This document shows positions 26,047 through 34,907 of a DNA stretch of 64,000 bases, piece after piece. The notes under the pieces are model-generated. The model was not told where the DNA came from. It did not search any database and saw nothing but the letters and a program-made list of their open reading frames with translations. The DNA lies in contig JACKNV010000004.1 of the NCBI GenBank assembly GCA_024234735.1, positions 186,001-250,000 on the forward strand, given 5' to 3'. The DNA is from Pseudomonadales bacterium (GTDB lineage Bacteria > Pseudomonadota > Gammaproteobacteria > Pseudomonadales > Halieaceae). The first letter of the stretch is position 1. Each line of letters opens with the position of its first letter. The position numbers were made by a program, and so were the translations under genes.

Positions 26047-27453
26047 GTGAAAGTCCCGGAGTCGCCCCCCAGTCTTGAAAACTTCCTCAGTGAAGCGACC
26101 CAGGCACAAGATATGGAAAGGCTCGCGAGTATCGCCAGTGTGCTGGTGGCATCAGGGGTGAAACCCTTCGATAGCCAGGGGCGCTATCTCCACTGGGAAA
26201 GGCTGAAACATCTGGATCCACCCGCAGGGTTAACGGCGGAGCAGCACTGGTTTGCCGTGCAGTTGGCCAGGCAAAAGCTTCACCAGGACCTTCCCTTCTC
26301 CGACAAGGGGGGGAACAGGTTTGTCTACTGCCAGGCCGGCCGCATCGTCAATGACCTTCTCTGGATTAGTGAGCAGGCCAAGGGTGCAGTGGCCGCCGAC
26401 CCCAAGATCACTGACCCGAAAACGCGGGACACCTACTTGATATCCTCGCTCATCGAAGAGTCTATTAATTCCAGTCAACTGGAAGGTGCCTCGACAACGC
26501 ATCGGGTCGCCAAAGAGATGATCCGTACCGCTCGGGCGCCGAAGGACAAATCCGAACAGATGATCCTGAATAACTATCGGGCCATGCTATTCATCAAGGA
26601 CAACATCGACGATGAACTGACGTCCTCGATGGTATTTGAGCTTCATCGGATACTGACGGAGAAGACCTTCGAAGCGGGCCATGAACACAAGACGGGGACG
26701 CTAAGGGCTGCTGAAGATGATATCGCTGTCTGTGACGATATGACGGGAGAAGTGTTGCATCGCCCGCCACATGCGGCCGAATTGTCCGGGAGGTTGCAGA
26801 CCATCTGTGACTTCGCCAATGGCAAATCAGGCGACCCGATGATTCCCTCGTTGATTCGGGCTATTGTCGTTCACTTCATGATCGGCTACGACCATCCGTT
26901 TTTCGATGGCAACGGTCGCACCGCGCGGGCGTTGTTTTATTGGCTTGTGATGAAGGAGGGCTTTTGGCTCCTGGAGCATGTCTCCATTTCGGGGATCATC
27001 AAGGCGGCACAACCCAGTTACATAAAGGCTTACTTGCACACCGAAACCGATAGTGGCGATGTGACATATTTTATCATTCATCAACTGGACGCCGTGCGTA
27101 AGGCCATCGAACGGCTGCATGAATACCTGCTGAGGAAAACGCAGGAACTGAGGGATACCGAAGCAGCACTGCATGACTCGGTGCTGCACGGCGAGATGAA
27201 CCACCGGCAGCTAGCCCTGATCAGGCACGCGATGCGCAACCCTGGGGCGCAGTATACGGTAAGAAGCCACCAGACATCCCACGGGGTGACAAACCAGACA
27301 GCGAGATCCGACCTGTGCGTATTGTCTGATACCTACAGTTTATTGCTTCGCACGAAGCAGGGACGCACAGATGTTTTTATCGCGCCGGGGGACATTGATC
27401 ACCGGATCAAGGGTGCCCGGCCAAGAAGACGGGTGCGCAACAAGCAGCCGTAG
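26047..27453 (+). CDS. fic: Fic-family protein with N-terminal autoinhibitory motif and C-terminal winged helix
   Basis: A 468-residue protein. The Fic active-site loop HPFFDGNGRTAR lies near residue 283. The N-terminal inhibitory helix carries SSQLEG (S-x3-E-G) near residue 142, defining a self-inhibited class II Fic enzyme. Residues about 390-450 resemble the winged-helix domain found at the end of many such proteins (TSHGVTNQTARSDLCVL). Fic enzymes usually transfer AMP to hydroxyl side chains of target proteins. The GTG start at 26047 is preceded by AGGAG. The gene stands alone with AT-rich flanks and may have been acquired. Confidence 0.9.
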   Translation: MKVPESPPSLENFLSEATQAQDMERLASIASVLVASGVKPFDSQGRYLHWERLKHLDPPAGLTAEQHWFAVQLARQKLHQDLPFSDKGGNRFVYCQAGRIVNDLLWISEQAKGAVAADPKITDPKTRDTYLISSLIEESINSSQLEGASTTHRVAKEMIRTARAPKDKSEQMILNNYRAMLFIKDNIDDELTSSMVFELHRILTEKTFEAGHEHKTGTLRAAEDDIAVCDDMTGEVLHRPPHAAELSGRLQTICDFANGKSGDPMIPSLIRAIVVHFMIGYDHPFFDGNGRTARALFYWLVMKEGFWLLEHVSISGIIKAAQPSYIKAYLHTETDSGDVTYFIIHQLDAVRKAIERLHEYLLRKTQELRDTEAALHDSVLHGEMNHRQLALIRHAMRNPGAQYTVRSHQTSHGVTNQTARSDLCVLSDTYSLLLRTKQGRTDVFIAPGDIDHRIKGARPRRRVRNKQP

Positions 27454-27512
27454 TAAGCGCACCGGGCACCATACGGCGGTGCCGGGCGCCAAGGCAGGCG
27501 CCTACCAGCCTA

Positions 27513-28085
27513 CTAAAAGGTGATCCGCACCCCGAGGCCAACGGTGTCGATATTTGTATCGAGGTCGAAGCGCACGCCTTCCAGGTACAGGTCGATGCTG
27601 CTGAAAATATTCAAGGCCACCCCCACGCCGTAGTAGAGGTCATTGCCGTCGTTATCCACCTGTTTGGAATCCGCCTGCCAGAAAGCGGCGCCGCCGCGCG
27701 CATAGACGTCCACGATCCACAGCGGCACCGAGACGATGGCGCCGACAGTATAGGTGCTGGTATCCAGGTCGATCTTGCCGCCGCCTTGCAACTCGTCCGA
27801 CTTGAAGGTCCCCAGGTCCCAGTATCCTGCATCCACGGCCAGCCACTTGGTGAAGCGCCAGCCAATGCCCGCGTTCAAGCCTACATCATTATCGTCGAAC
27901 ACCGCCTTGAGATCGTCGGCGTCATCGATATTGTAGTTCTTGTCCATCTGACCATACTGGCCGGCGGCGGATATGAACAGGCCATTGCCGCCCGCACGCA
28001 CCTCCTGCACCGTCAATGCAAGCGGCAGGAACACGCCCAGGCAGAGAACCCAACCCTTTAAAACCGACAGATGACTTTTCGGCAT
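27513..28085 (-). CDS. Small outer-membrane beta-barrel protein
   Basis: A 190-residue precursor with a signal peptide (WVLCLGVFLPLALTVQEVRA). Alternating amphipathic strands and a C-terminal Phe (GVRITF) are as required for BAM-dependent insertion. It resembles OmpA/OmpX-type eight-stranded barrels such as the OMP_b-brl family. Repeated features are KWLAVDAGYWDLG and IDLYLEGVRFDLD. There is no periplasmic domain. The function is not deducible. It is divergent from the phosphate-transporter gene. Confidence 0.8.
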   Translation of the reverse strand: MPKSHLSVLKGWVLCLGVFLPLALTVQEVRAGGNGLFISAAGQYGQMDKNYNIDDADDLKAVFDDNDVGLNAGIGWRFTKWLAVDAGYWDLGTFKSDELQGGGKIDLDTSTYTVGAIVSVPLWIVDVYARGGAAFWQADSKQVDNDGNDLYYGVGVALNIFSSIDLYLEGVRFDLDTNIDTVGLGVRITF

Positions 28086-28283
28086 GACACATACTCCACT
28101 GATCGACGAATCGTTATGTTCACGTCACCATGATAGCGCATATTTCCGGGCTTTTACGACCGTTGGAAACGAAGCAGGTCATTCCGGCCCCTGAGCCGTA
28201 ACCGGCACTAACCCGGCGCTGCCTCGCATCTGCGGCGAGATTTTGTCGCCGGGCGCCCGATGACAGGGTTTCGCCCCCCACCG

Positions 28284-28317
28284 ACGTCACAAAAGCGTCA
28301 TATCAACGGCTTACAAT
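28284..28317 (+). promoter_or_regulatory. Possible Pho box and -10 of the pit-ppk2 operon
   Basis: ACGTCAC, AAAA, GCGTCAT (28284-28301) shows the 7-4-7, 11-bp-period layout of a PhoB box. The units match CTGTCAT at 4 and 5 of 7 positions. TACAAT starts 10 nt downstream at 28312, the usual distance for PhoB-activated promoters, and no -35 hexamer is apparent. The remainder of 28086-28430 shows no gene. Confidence 0.45.
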
Positions 28318-28430
28318 CCCCGGACCCGCCACCCGGTGATCGCTGGGCCGCCATTGTGCAACTGCCAGGCCGCCCGGTTTCGAGGGCGTGGTTTTCCTAT
28401 ATTCCACAGGCAGCACGGGAGCTACCCTCC

Positions 28431-30026
28431 ATGAACCAGACAATGTCACCGGCAATGCCCTCCATGTCGGGCCCCTCCCCACTCAGCCTGGGTTTCGCGG
28501 CGCTTATGATCGCGATGACCGGGTACTTCATTTTCTGGGGCCTGGACTACACCAACCACAACCACGTCTTCCTGTTCATTCTGGCCACATTGTTCGGCGT
28601 GTTCATGGCATTCAACATCGGCGGCAACGATGTCGCCAACTCCTTCGGAACCAGCGTCGGCGCCGGCACCCTGACCATCAAACAGGCGCTCGTCGTGGCC
28701 GCCATCTTCGAGGTAAGCGGCGCGGTCATCGCCGGTGGCGAGGTCACCAAGACCATCCGCAAGGGAATCGTCGACTTCTCGGCCATGACCATCGAGCCCA
28801 TGCAGTTCGCCTTCATCATGATGTCGGCACTGCTCTCGGCAGCCCTGTGGCTACTGTTCGCCACCCGACGCGGCTGGCCGGTTTCCACCACGCACTCCAT
28901 TATCGGGGGTATTGTCGGCAGCTCCATCACCCTGGGCTTTATCCTCAGTGGCGGCGATGCCGCCATGTCCCTGGTGCACTGGGACCAGATCGGCACGATC
29001 GCCCTGTCATGGGTGGTGTCGCCGGTACTCGGTGGGCTGGTGTCATACGCCCTGTTCTTCCAGATCAAGAAGCATATCCTGCTCTACAACGAGGAAGCCG
29101 AACGCAAGCTCAAAGCCATCAAGAAGGAAAAGAAGGCCTACCGGGAGGAACACAAAAAAGCCTTCGAACGGCTCAGTGAACTCCAGCAAATGGCCTACAA
29201 CAACACCATGGTGCGCGACGCCACCGCCATGAACGAACCCGATTTCTCCCCGGACGAGCTGGAATCCGACTACTACCGCAAGATCGATGAAATCAACCGG
29301 AAGCGGGGGGACATCGCGGCCCACAAGGCGCTGGAATCATGGGTTCCTATTATCGCGGCGCTCGGCGCGGCCATCATTTCCTCCATGTTGCTGTTCAAGG
29401 GCCTGAAGAATATCGATCTCGGGCTCACCACCCTGCATAACTACCTGATAATGGGCATGATTGCCGCCGCAGTGTGGATGGCAACGTTCATTTTCGCCAG
29501 GACCCTCAAAGGCGCCTCCCTTGACCGTTCCACATTCCTGATGTTCAGCTGGATGCAGGTGTTTACCGCTTCGGGTTTCGCCTTCAGCCACGGCTCGAAT
29601 GACATCGCCAATGCCATCGGCCCCTTCGCCGCCATCCTTGATGTCCTGCGCACCGGCGAGATCGGCTCCGAAGCGGCAGTGCCGACCGTGGCCATGGTGA
29701 CCTTCGGTGTGGCACTGATCGTCGGCCTCTGGTTTATCGGCAAGGAGGTGATCCAGACGGTCGGCCACAACCTCACGGCCATGCATCCGGCGTCCGGCTT
29801 CTCGGCAGAACTTGCCGCCGCGGCGGTCGTGATGCTGGCCTCCACCCTGGGCATCCCGGTATCCAGCACCCATATCCTTATCGGCGCCGTGTTGGGCATC
29901 GGCCTGGTAAACCGCCAGACCAACTGGGGCCTGATGAAACCCATCGCCCTGGCGTGGGTGATCACCCTGCCAGCGGCCGGCATCCTGAGCGGTATCATCT
30001 TTATGATTTTCAACAGCGCGTACTAG
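28431..30026 (+). CDS. pit: Inorganic phosphate transporter, PiT family
   Basis: A 531-residue membrane protein with the duplicated PiT signatures: FNIGGNDVANSFGTSVGAG in the first half and FSHGSNDIANAIGPFAA in the second. The matching GWPVSTTHSIIGGIVG and GIPVSSTHILIGAVLG segments pair with them. A long charged cytoplasmic loop (about residues 220-310, rich in Lys and Glu) separates the halves. It carries phosphate, usually as a metal-phosphate complex, by proton or sodium symport. I chose ATG 28431 because the upstream 57 codons of the same frame include the promoter. The PPK2 gene follows 18 nt later, pairing phosphate import with polyphosphate metabolism. Confidence 0.92.
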   Translation: MNQTMSPAMPSMSGPSPLSLGFAALMIAMTGYFIFWGLDYTNHNHVFLFILATLFGVFMAFNIGGNDVANSFGTSVGAGTLTIKQALVVAAIFEVSGAVIAGGEVTKTIRKGIVDFSAMTIEPMQFAFIMMSALLSAALWLLFATRRGWPVSTTHSIIGGIVGSSITLGFILSGGDAAMSLVHWDQIGTIALSWVVSPVLGGLVSYALFFQIKKHILLYNEEAERKLKAIKKEKKAYREEHKKAFERLSELQQMAYNNTMVRDATAMNEPDFSPDELESDYYRKIDEINRKRGDIAAHKALESWVPIIAALGAAIISSMLLFKGLKNIDLGLTTLHNYLIMGMIAAAVWMATFIFARTLKGASLDRSTFLMFSWMQVFTASGFAFSHGSNDIANAIGPFAAILDVLRTGEIGSEAAVPTVAMVTFGVALIVGLWFIGKEVIQTVGHNLTAMHPASGFSAELAAAAVVMLASTLGIPVSSTHILIGAVLGIGLVNRQTNWGLMKPIALAWVITLPAAGILSGIIFMIFNSAY

Positions 30027-30044
30027 TTCCCGGGAAGCCACGAT

Positions 30045-30965
30045 ATGAAAGACAGCCAGGAGACCGAATACCAGCGCCTCATGCACGAGGAAATGCAGGA
30101 CAATCTCGACGAAGAGCTCGAGATGGAGCTCGACGACGACCGGCTGGATGACCTGCTGCAGGACACCCAGAGCGAGGATCGGGGCAGCCGCGGGCTGGAC
30201 CGGCGCACCTACTTCCGGGAGCTGCTGCGCCTGCAGGCCGAGCTGGTCAACCTGCAGGACTGGGTGGTGGAGAAAAACCTCAAGGTCGTCGTTATTTTCG
30301 AGGGCCGTGACGCGGCGGGCAAGGGCGGCGTCATCAAGCGGGTAACCCAGCGCCTCAACCCGCGGGTGTGCCGGGTGGTCGCCCTGCCGGCGCCCAATGA
30401 CCGGGAGCGCAGCCAGTGGTATTTCCAGCGCTACGTGAGTCAGCTACCGGCCGGTGGCGAAATAGTGCTGTTCGATCGCAGCTGGTACAACCGCGCCGGT
30501 GTCGAGAAGGTCATGGGCTTCTGCAATGACCAGGAGTACGAGGAATTCTTCCGCACGGTACCGGAGTTCGAGCGCATGCTGGTGCGCTCCGGCATCATAC
30601 TGATCAAGTACTGGTTCTCGATCACCGATGAGGAGCAGTACCGCCGCTTCCTGGCTCGGGTTCACGACCCCCTCAAACAGTGGAAGCTGTCGCCCATGGA
30701 TATGGAGTCCCGTCGGCGCTGGGAGCAGTACACCAAGGCCAAGGAAGTAATGATGGCCCGCACCCACATACCAGAAGCTCCCTGGTGGAACGTCGAGGCG
30801 GTGGACAAAAAACGCGCCAGGCTGAACTGTATCCACCACCTGCTGTCGCAAATCCCCTATCAGGACATCGAGCGGGATACGGTAGAACTGCCGCCGCGCG
30901 AGTACAACCCCGATTATGCCCGCGAGCCTATCGCCCCGGAGTTGTTCGTGCCGGCGATCTACTGA
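30045..30965 (+). CDS. ppk2: Polyphosphate kinase 2
   Basis: A 306-residue PPK2. An acidic N-terminal extension is followed by VVIFEGRDAAGKGG (Walker A), then ALPAPNDRERSQWYFQRY and VLFDRSWYNRAGVEKVMGF (Walker B and lid residues). The end of the core is WNVEAVDKKRARLNCI. The enzyme moves phosphate between polyphosphate and nucleoside di- or monophosphates; the subclass cannot be settled by eye. It lies directly after the phosphate transporter, so the operon probably takes up phosphate and stores or uses it as polyphosphate. Confidence 0.92.
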   Translation: MKDSQETEYQRLMHEEMQDNLDEELEMELDDDRLDDLLQDTQSEDRGSRGLDRRTYFRELLRLQAELVNLQDWVVEKNLKVVVIFEGRDAAGKGGVIKRVTQRLNPRVCRVVALPAPNDRERSQWYFQRYVSQLPAGGEIVLFDRSWYNRAGVEKVMGFCNDQEYEEFFRTVPEFERMLVRSGIILIKYWFSITDEEQYRRFLARVHDPLKQWKLSPMDMESRRRWEQYTKAKEVMMARTHIPEAPWWNVEAVDKKRARLNCIHHLLSQIPYQDIERDTVELPPREYNPDYAREPIAPELFVPAIY

Positions 30966-31097
30966 AAACCGGGGTGCCCCGGGCAATCATGTTGAAGCGG
31001 TCACACAAACACCACATAAGCACCAGAAACGATAGACAAAGCCGCGGCGCGGCGCCACACTGCAGCGCAAATCCCCCCGGTAAAGGGCCTACACCCA

Positions 31098-32978
31098 ATG
31101 TCGAACCGCTGGACATACCTGTTTCTGGCGTGCCTGCCTTTGCTTCCCGGCTGCCTGCAAGTCGAACTCAGGGGGCCGGTAGCCGGCGCCACGGTGACGA
31201 TAACCGCACTGCGCGGCGGCGATCCGCTCGTCAGCGAGCTGACCACCAGTACCACGCAGCAGGTCAAGCAGGAAGTCGGCGCCACCAAGTGGACGAGCTT
31301 CAACAATAACGGCAAGGCCGCCCTGCTGGGGCTGGTCGAATTGCCTGATTTGGATTACGTGGACAACGCCTGGTACCTGGTGACCGCTCGCGGTGGCAGC
31401 GACATGGACAGCAACGGCGACGGCCGCATCGACGGCACCGGCACACATGTGGACCGCGAACTGCGCGCTCTGATGAGTGGCGCCCAGCTGAAGCAGCCGT
31501 TCAATCGCGTGACCATGCTCAGCGAGGCCATCTACCGCACCGTGGAGGCCGACCTGGACGAGCTCAACAACACCGAAATCCGCCAGCGCCTCGATGCCCT
31601 GTCGCGCCTGATTGTGGGCGACGTCAACGGCGACAAGCAGCGCGACTACGCGGATGTACTGCGCTGGTCGCGCTTCTCGGCCAGGGAGCAGTACAAAGGC
31701 CCACCCGAGTTCCTCGAGCGCCTGCCTCGAGCCCTCACCTACAGTAGCCTCTATGCCGATGAAATCGCCCTGTATGACAGCTTCAATGTGGTTCTGGGCG
31801 CGAGCCTGCGGCCGGCCCAGGCCGACGCACCGCGGCAGGCGCAACTGGCGGGCTGCACCTTCCCGGTGATTTACTCCGACCTGTGTGCAGTACGCACCCT
31901 GCCCTTCATCGGCATCGAGGAGCCCGCCCCCACCGTGGCCGATATCATGGCGCGGCTGGTGGTGTCCCACAGCTGGATCAGTACGCGCTTCGAGCAGGTC
32001 CTGAGCAATATGCCCGCCGACGTGCTGCTGCTGTTTCGCAGCGTCACCGCCGTGGTCATCGGCGCCGATATCCGCCCATCCTTCTACGACCCCCTGACGG
32101 GCGCGCTGTACCTGGATGCCGAGAATTTCTGGCTGACCGACGCCGAGCGCCGCACGGTTTCCACGGAAAGCGACTATCGCACGGCCTTCGCCAGTCGGGT
32201 GCAGTTCGCCCATCTGTGGCGTTACGTCGACGGCAACACCGATGCCTTTGCATCGCTCTACAACACTGACTTTCTCGGTCGCCGCCAGGTACAGGACATC
32301 GAACTGAGCGTTGCCCAGCTGCTGCTGCACGAGCTGGCTCACGCCGCCGACGCCTTCCGCCCGGCGCTGCTGGACCAGATTCCCCTGACAGCCAGGCTTT
32401 ACCAGCTCGATGTCACCACGGTATCCGACGAGCTGCAACAGGCCAGCCCCCTGCAATCGGACTTGTTGGCGGGCGTGGCAAACGTATTGTTTTACGGTGT
32501 TGAGCCCACCTCGCAGGAGGCCGGTTATAGCGCCACGAAAATCGGCAGCGTGTTCGCTCCCGACCCGGCCTCCGACCTGTACAGCTACGCGTCGCAGTAC
32601 GAGGATCTGGCCATGCTGTTCGAGGAATCCATGATGGCCCTGCTGTACGGTGTGCGCCGCGACGTGGCGTTTACCAGCTTCCCCTCCAGCGGCTACACCG
32701 ATCAAATCTACTGCGAGGACCTGCAACTGGGCTGGGGCATGCGTGGCCGGGTAGCCGCTCCCCAGGTGCGTGAGCGTGCCGCGCTGGTGCTGGCTGCCCT
32801 GCTGCCGGAGAAGAGCTACGCGACGGACCTGGGCACGCTGGCCAAACCCGTGTTGCTGGATACCGGCAGCGACTGGTGCGAAAGCATCCTGGTGGGAGGC
32901 GGCGCCTCATTCGCTCCCCTGCAACGCAACCTGAGGACTGTTTCCCCGCGCCAGTGGCATGCTCCGGACATGCACTGA
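31098..32978 (+). CDS. Large lipoprotein with HExxH motif and calcium-type Asp loops
   Basis: A 626-residue precursor with a lipobox at the end of the signal (LLPGC). Residues about 95-110 contain DMDSNGDGRIDG, an EF-hand/dockerin-like D-x-D-x-D-G loop, and a second acidic run DVNGDKQRDYAD lies near 175. LLLHELAHAADAF near residue 415 is an HExxH zincin motif, with SQYEDLAMLFEESMM further on offering a possible third ligand Glu. I do not recognise the family. A surface or periplasmic metalloprotease is inferred from the motif alone. It starts 132 nt after ppk2 and may share the transcript. Confidence 0.7.
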   Translation: MSNRWTYLFLACLPLLPGCLQVELRGPVAGATVTITALRGGDPLVSELTTSTTQQVKQEVGATKWTSFNNNGKAALLGLVELPDLDYVDNAWYLVTARGGSDMDSNGDGRIDGTGTHVDRELRALMSGAQLKQPFNRVTMLSEAIYRTVEADLDELNNTEIRQRLDALSRLIVGDVNGDKQRDYADVLRWSRFSAREQYKGPPEFLERLPRALTYSSLYADEIALYDSFNVVLGASLRPAQADAPRQAQLAGCTFPVIYSDLCAVRTLPFIGIEEPAPTVADIMARLVVSHSWISTRFEQVLSNMPADVLLLFRSVTAVVIGADIRPSFYDPLTGALYLDAENFWLTDAERRTVSTESDYRTAFASRVQFAHLWRYVDGNTDAFASLYNTDFLGRRQVQDIELSVAQLLLHELAHAADAFRPALLDQIPLTARLYQLDVTTVSDELQQASPLQSDLLAGVANVLFYGVEPTSQEAGYSATKIGSVFAPDPASDLYSYASQYEDLAMLFEESMMALLYGVRRDVAFTSFPSSGYTDQIYCEDLQLGWGMRGRVAAPQVRERAALVLAALLPEKSYATDLGTLAKPVLLDTGSDWCESILVGGGASFAPLQRNLRTVSPRQWHAPDMH

Positions 32979-33084
32979 GCATCGACAAGGGCGGCGTGCC
33001 AGGGCGCGCCGGCTTTCTGCACATAAACCGCAAATATCCTTGCCCCGGGCAGAGGTTGTTTTCTAACCTTTAACCCAAACAGCG

Positions 33085-33123
33085 CCCCGCGCGGCGACAA
33101 TCCGCGCTGCAAGGCGCGCGGGG
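33085..33123. terminator. GC-rich hairpin between lipoprotein gene and herA
   Basis: CCCCGCGCG and CGCGCGGGG form a 9-bp perfect inverted repeat around a 21-nt interval, 52 nt before the herA-like start. No T-tract follows. It may mark the end of the lipoprotein transcript or fold in the herA leader. Confidence 0.35.
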
Positions 33124-33175
33124 AAGAAGTGGTTCGCGCCGCGGCGCCGGGCCACGTCAGCGGGGTGGGCAACAC

Positions 33176-34819
33176 ATGACCAACGACAACAACAGGCAGA
33201 TCGGTGTCGTGACCGATGTCACGGCGGAGCTGCTTACCGCAAAACTCTATTCAAAACGCCGCGAGGACGTCCCGAACAGCGCGGGCCACGAGCATGCGAC
33301 CACCGGCCGGGTGGGCTCCTACCTGCTGGTGAAGCAGGGCGAATCGCGCATCCTGGCGATGGTGGAACGCAGCTACCAGGTGGCGGATCGCCAGGGGCAG
33401 GCCGCCTATCTGGTGCGCCTCACTCCCCTGGGAGAGATCGGCGAGGAGGGCGAATTCAACCGCGGCGTATCCCACTTCCCCACCAGCGGCGCCGGCCTGT
33501 TCGAGGTGTCCCAGGACGACCTGCATGCCATTTTCTCCCGCCACAGCGAGGTGAGCTACAAGATCGGCCGGCTGACATCCTTCGAGGACATCGACGTGTA
33601 CATGGACGCCTCGGCCTTTTTCGGGCGGCACACGGCCATTCTCGGGCAGAGCGGCTCGGGCAAGTCCTGGACGGTGGCCAGCCTGATACAGTCGGCGATG
33701 CGCAGTATGCCCGAAACCCACATCATCCTGATGGATATGCACGGCGAATACAGCGACAAGGACGTGGACGGCGTGATATCCCGCTCGCCCTTCGACGCCA
33801 CCAGGGTGCGCTGCCTCAACGCCCAGGACATCGAGTTCCCCTACTGGCTGCTGTCCTACTCGGAGCTGTGCGAGCTGATCACCGACCCCGCGGACGAGTA
33901 CGCCTCGATCCAGACCTCGGTGCTGCGCTCCATGCTGATCAAGCTCAAACGCGAGACCAATGCCCACCTCGAGCTGGGGCACATCACGGTGGATTCGCCG
34001 GTGTACTACTCGCTGGACGATCTGATGGAAGCGATGCAGAAGGCCAACGTGGAGACCAGCGATTTCGGCAAAACCCGCTCGCCACTATTCGGCAAGTTCG
34101 ACCAGGTACTGGTGCGGTTGAGCAGCCTGCTCAACGACACCCGCTACGACTTCCTGATGAAGCCGCAAACGCGCACCTCCACCGGGTCGCTGGCGAGCCT
34201 GATGCAGGACCTGGTCGGCCTGGGAGAGCCGCGCGCCAACATCACGGTACTGGATCTCAGCGCGGTGCCCTTCGACGTCGTGCCCATGGTCACCGCGCAG
34301 ATTGGCCGGCTCGCCTATGAGTTCAATTTCTGGAACCCGCTGTGCCGGGAGTTCCCGCTGTACCTCATCTGCGAGGAGGCCCACGAATACATCCCCCGGG
34401 AAGATATCCCGCGTTACCGCGAGGCGCGCCGCTCCATGGAGCGCATCGCCAAGAACGGTCGCAAGTACGGGGTGGGGCTGTGCGTGGTGAGCCAGCGGCC
34501 CCACGACGTGTCGGAAACCGTGCTGGCGCAGTGCAGCTCGTACATCTGCCTGCGTATCTCCAACCCGGACGACCAGGAGTACGTGCGCTCCATGGTGCCC
34601 GAGGCAGTGCGCGGCACCTTCGCCGCGCTCACCTCCCTGTCCAAGGGTGAGGCGGTGGCGCTGGGCGAGGCGGTGCCCATGCCGGTGCGCTTCCGGGTGG
34701 AAAAGCCGAACCCGCCGCCCAACTCCCGGGATGTCGATTACGCGCGCAAATGGCGCGACGGCGGCCGGCCCATCAGTGTCGAGAGCCTGGTCAGCAACTG
34801 GCACCGCCAGGTGCGCTGA
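33176..34819 (+). CDS. herA: HerA-like (FtsK-HerA) ATPase
   Basis: A 547-residue ATPase. The first 130 residues form a HAS-barrel-like domain. Then follow Walker A GQSGSGKSWT (near residue 160), LMDMHGEYSDKD, Walker B LYLICEEAHEYIPRED, and the arginine-finger region GVGLCVVSQRPHDVSETVLAQ. HerA hexamers translocate DNA, classically with the NurA nuclease in archaeal end resection. In bacteria they partner nucleases, SIR2 or DUF4297 in phage defence. None of those partners is next to it here; the following gene is an esterase. The role is therefore open. Confidence 0.87.
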   Translation: MTNDNNRQIGVVTDVTAELLTAKLYSKRREDVPNSAGHEHATTGRVGSYLLVKQGESRILAMVERSYQVADRQGQAAYLVRLTPLGEIGEEGEFNRGVSHFPTSGAGLFEVSQDDLHAIFSRHSEVSYKIGRLTSFEDIDVYMDASAFFGRHTAILGQSGSGKSWTVASLIQSAMRSMPETHIILMDMHGEYSDKDVDGVISRSPFDATRVRCLNAQDIEFPYWLLSYSELCELITDPADEYASIQTSVLRSMLIKLKRETNAHLELGHITVDSPVYYSLDDLMEAMQKANVETSDFGKTRSPLFGKFDQVLVRLSSLLNDTRYDFLMKPQTRTSTGSLASLMQDLVGLGEPRANITVLDLSAVPFDVVPMVTAQIGRLAYEFNFWNPLCREFPLYLICEEAHEYIPREDIPRYREARRSMERIAKNGRKYGVGLCVVSQRPHDVSETVLAQCSSYICLRISNPDDQEYVRSMVPEAVRGTFAALTSLSKGEAVALGEAVPMPVRFRVEKPNPPPNSRDVDYARKWRDGGRPISVESLVSNWHRQVR

Positions 34820-34907
34820 AGCGGCCCGGGGATATATCCGGTTGTATTGGACCCGATGCGACGCCCGGTATACCGTATGGCCCAGGTCAACCGGCGAGGA
34901 CTTTACC

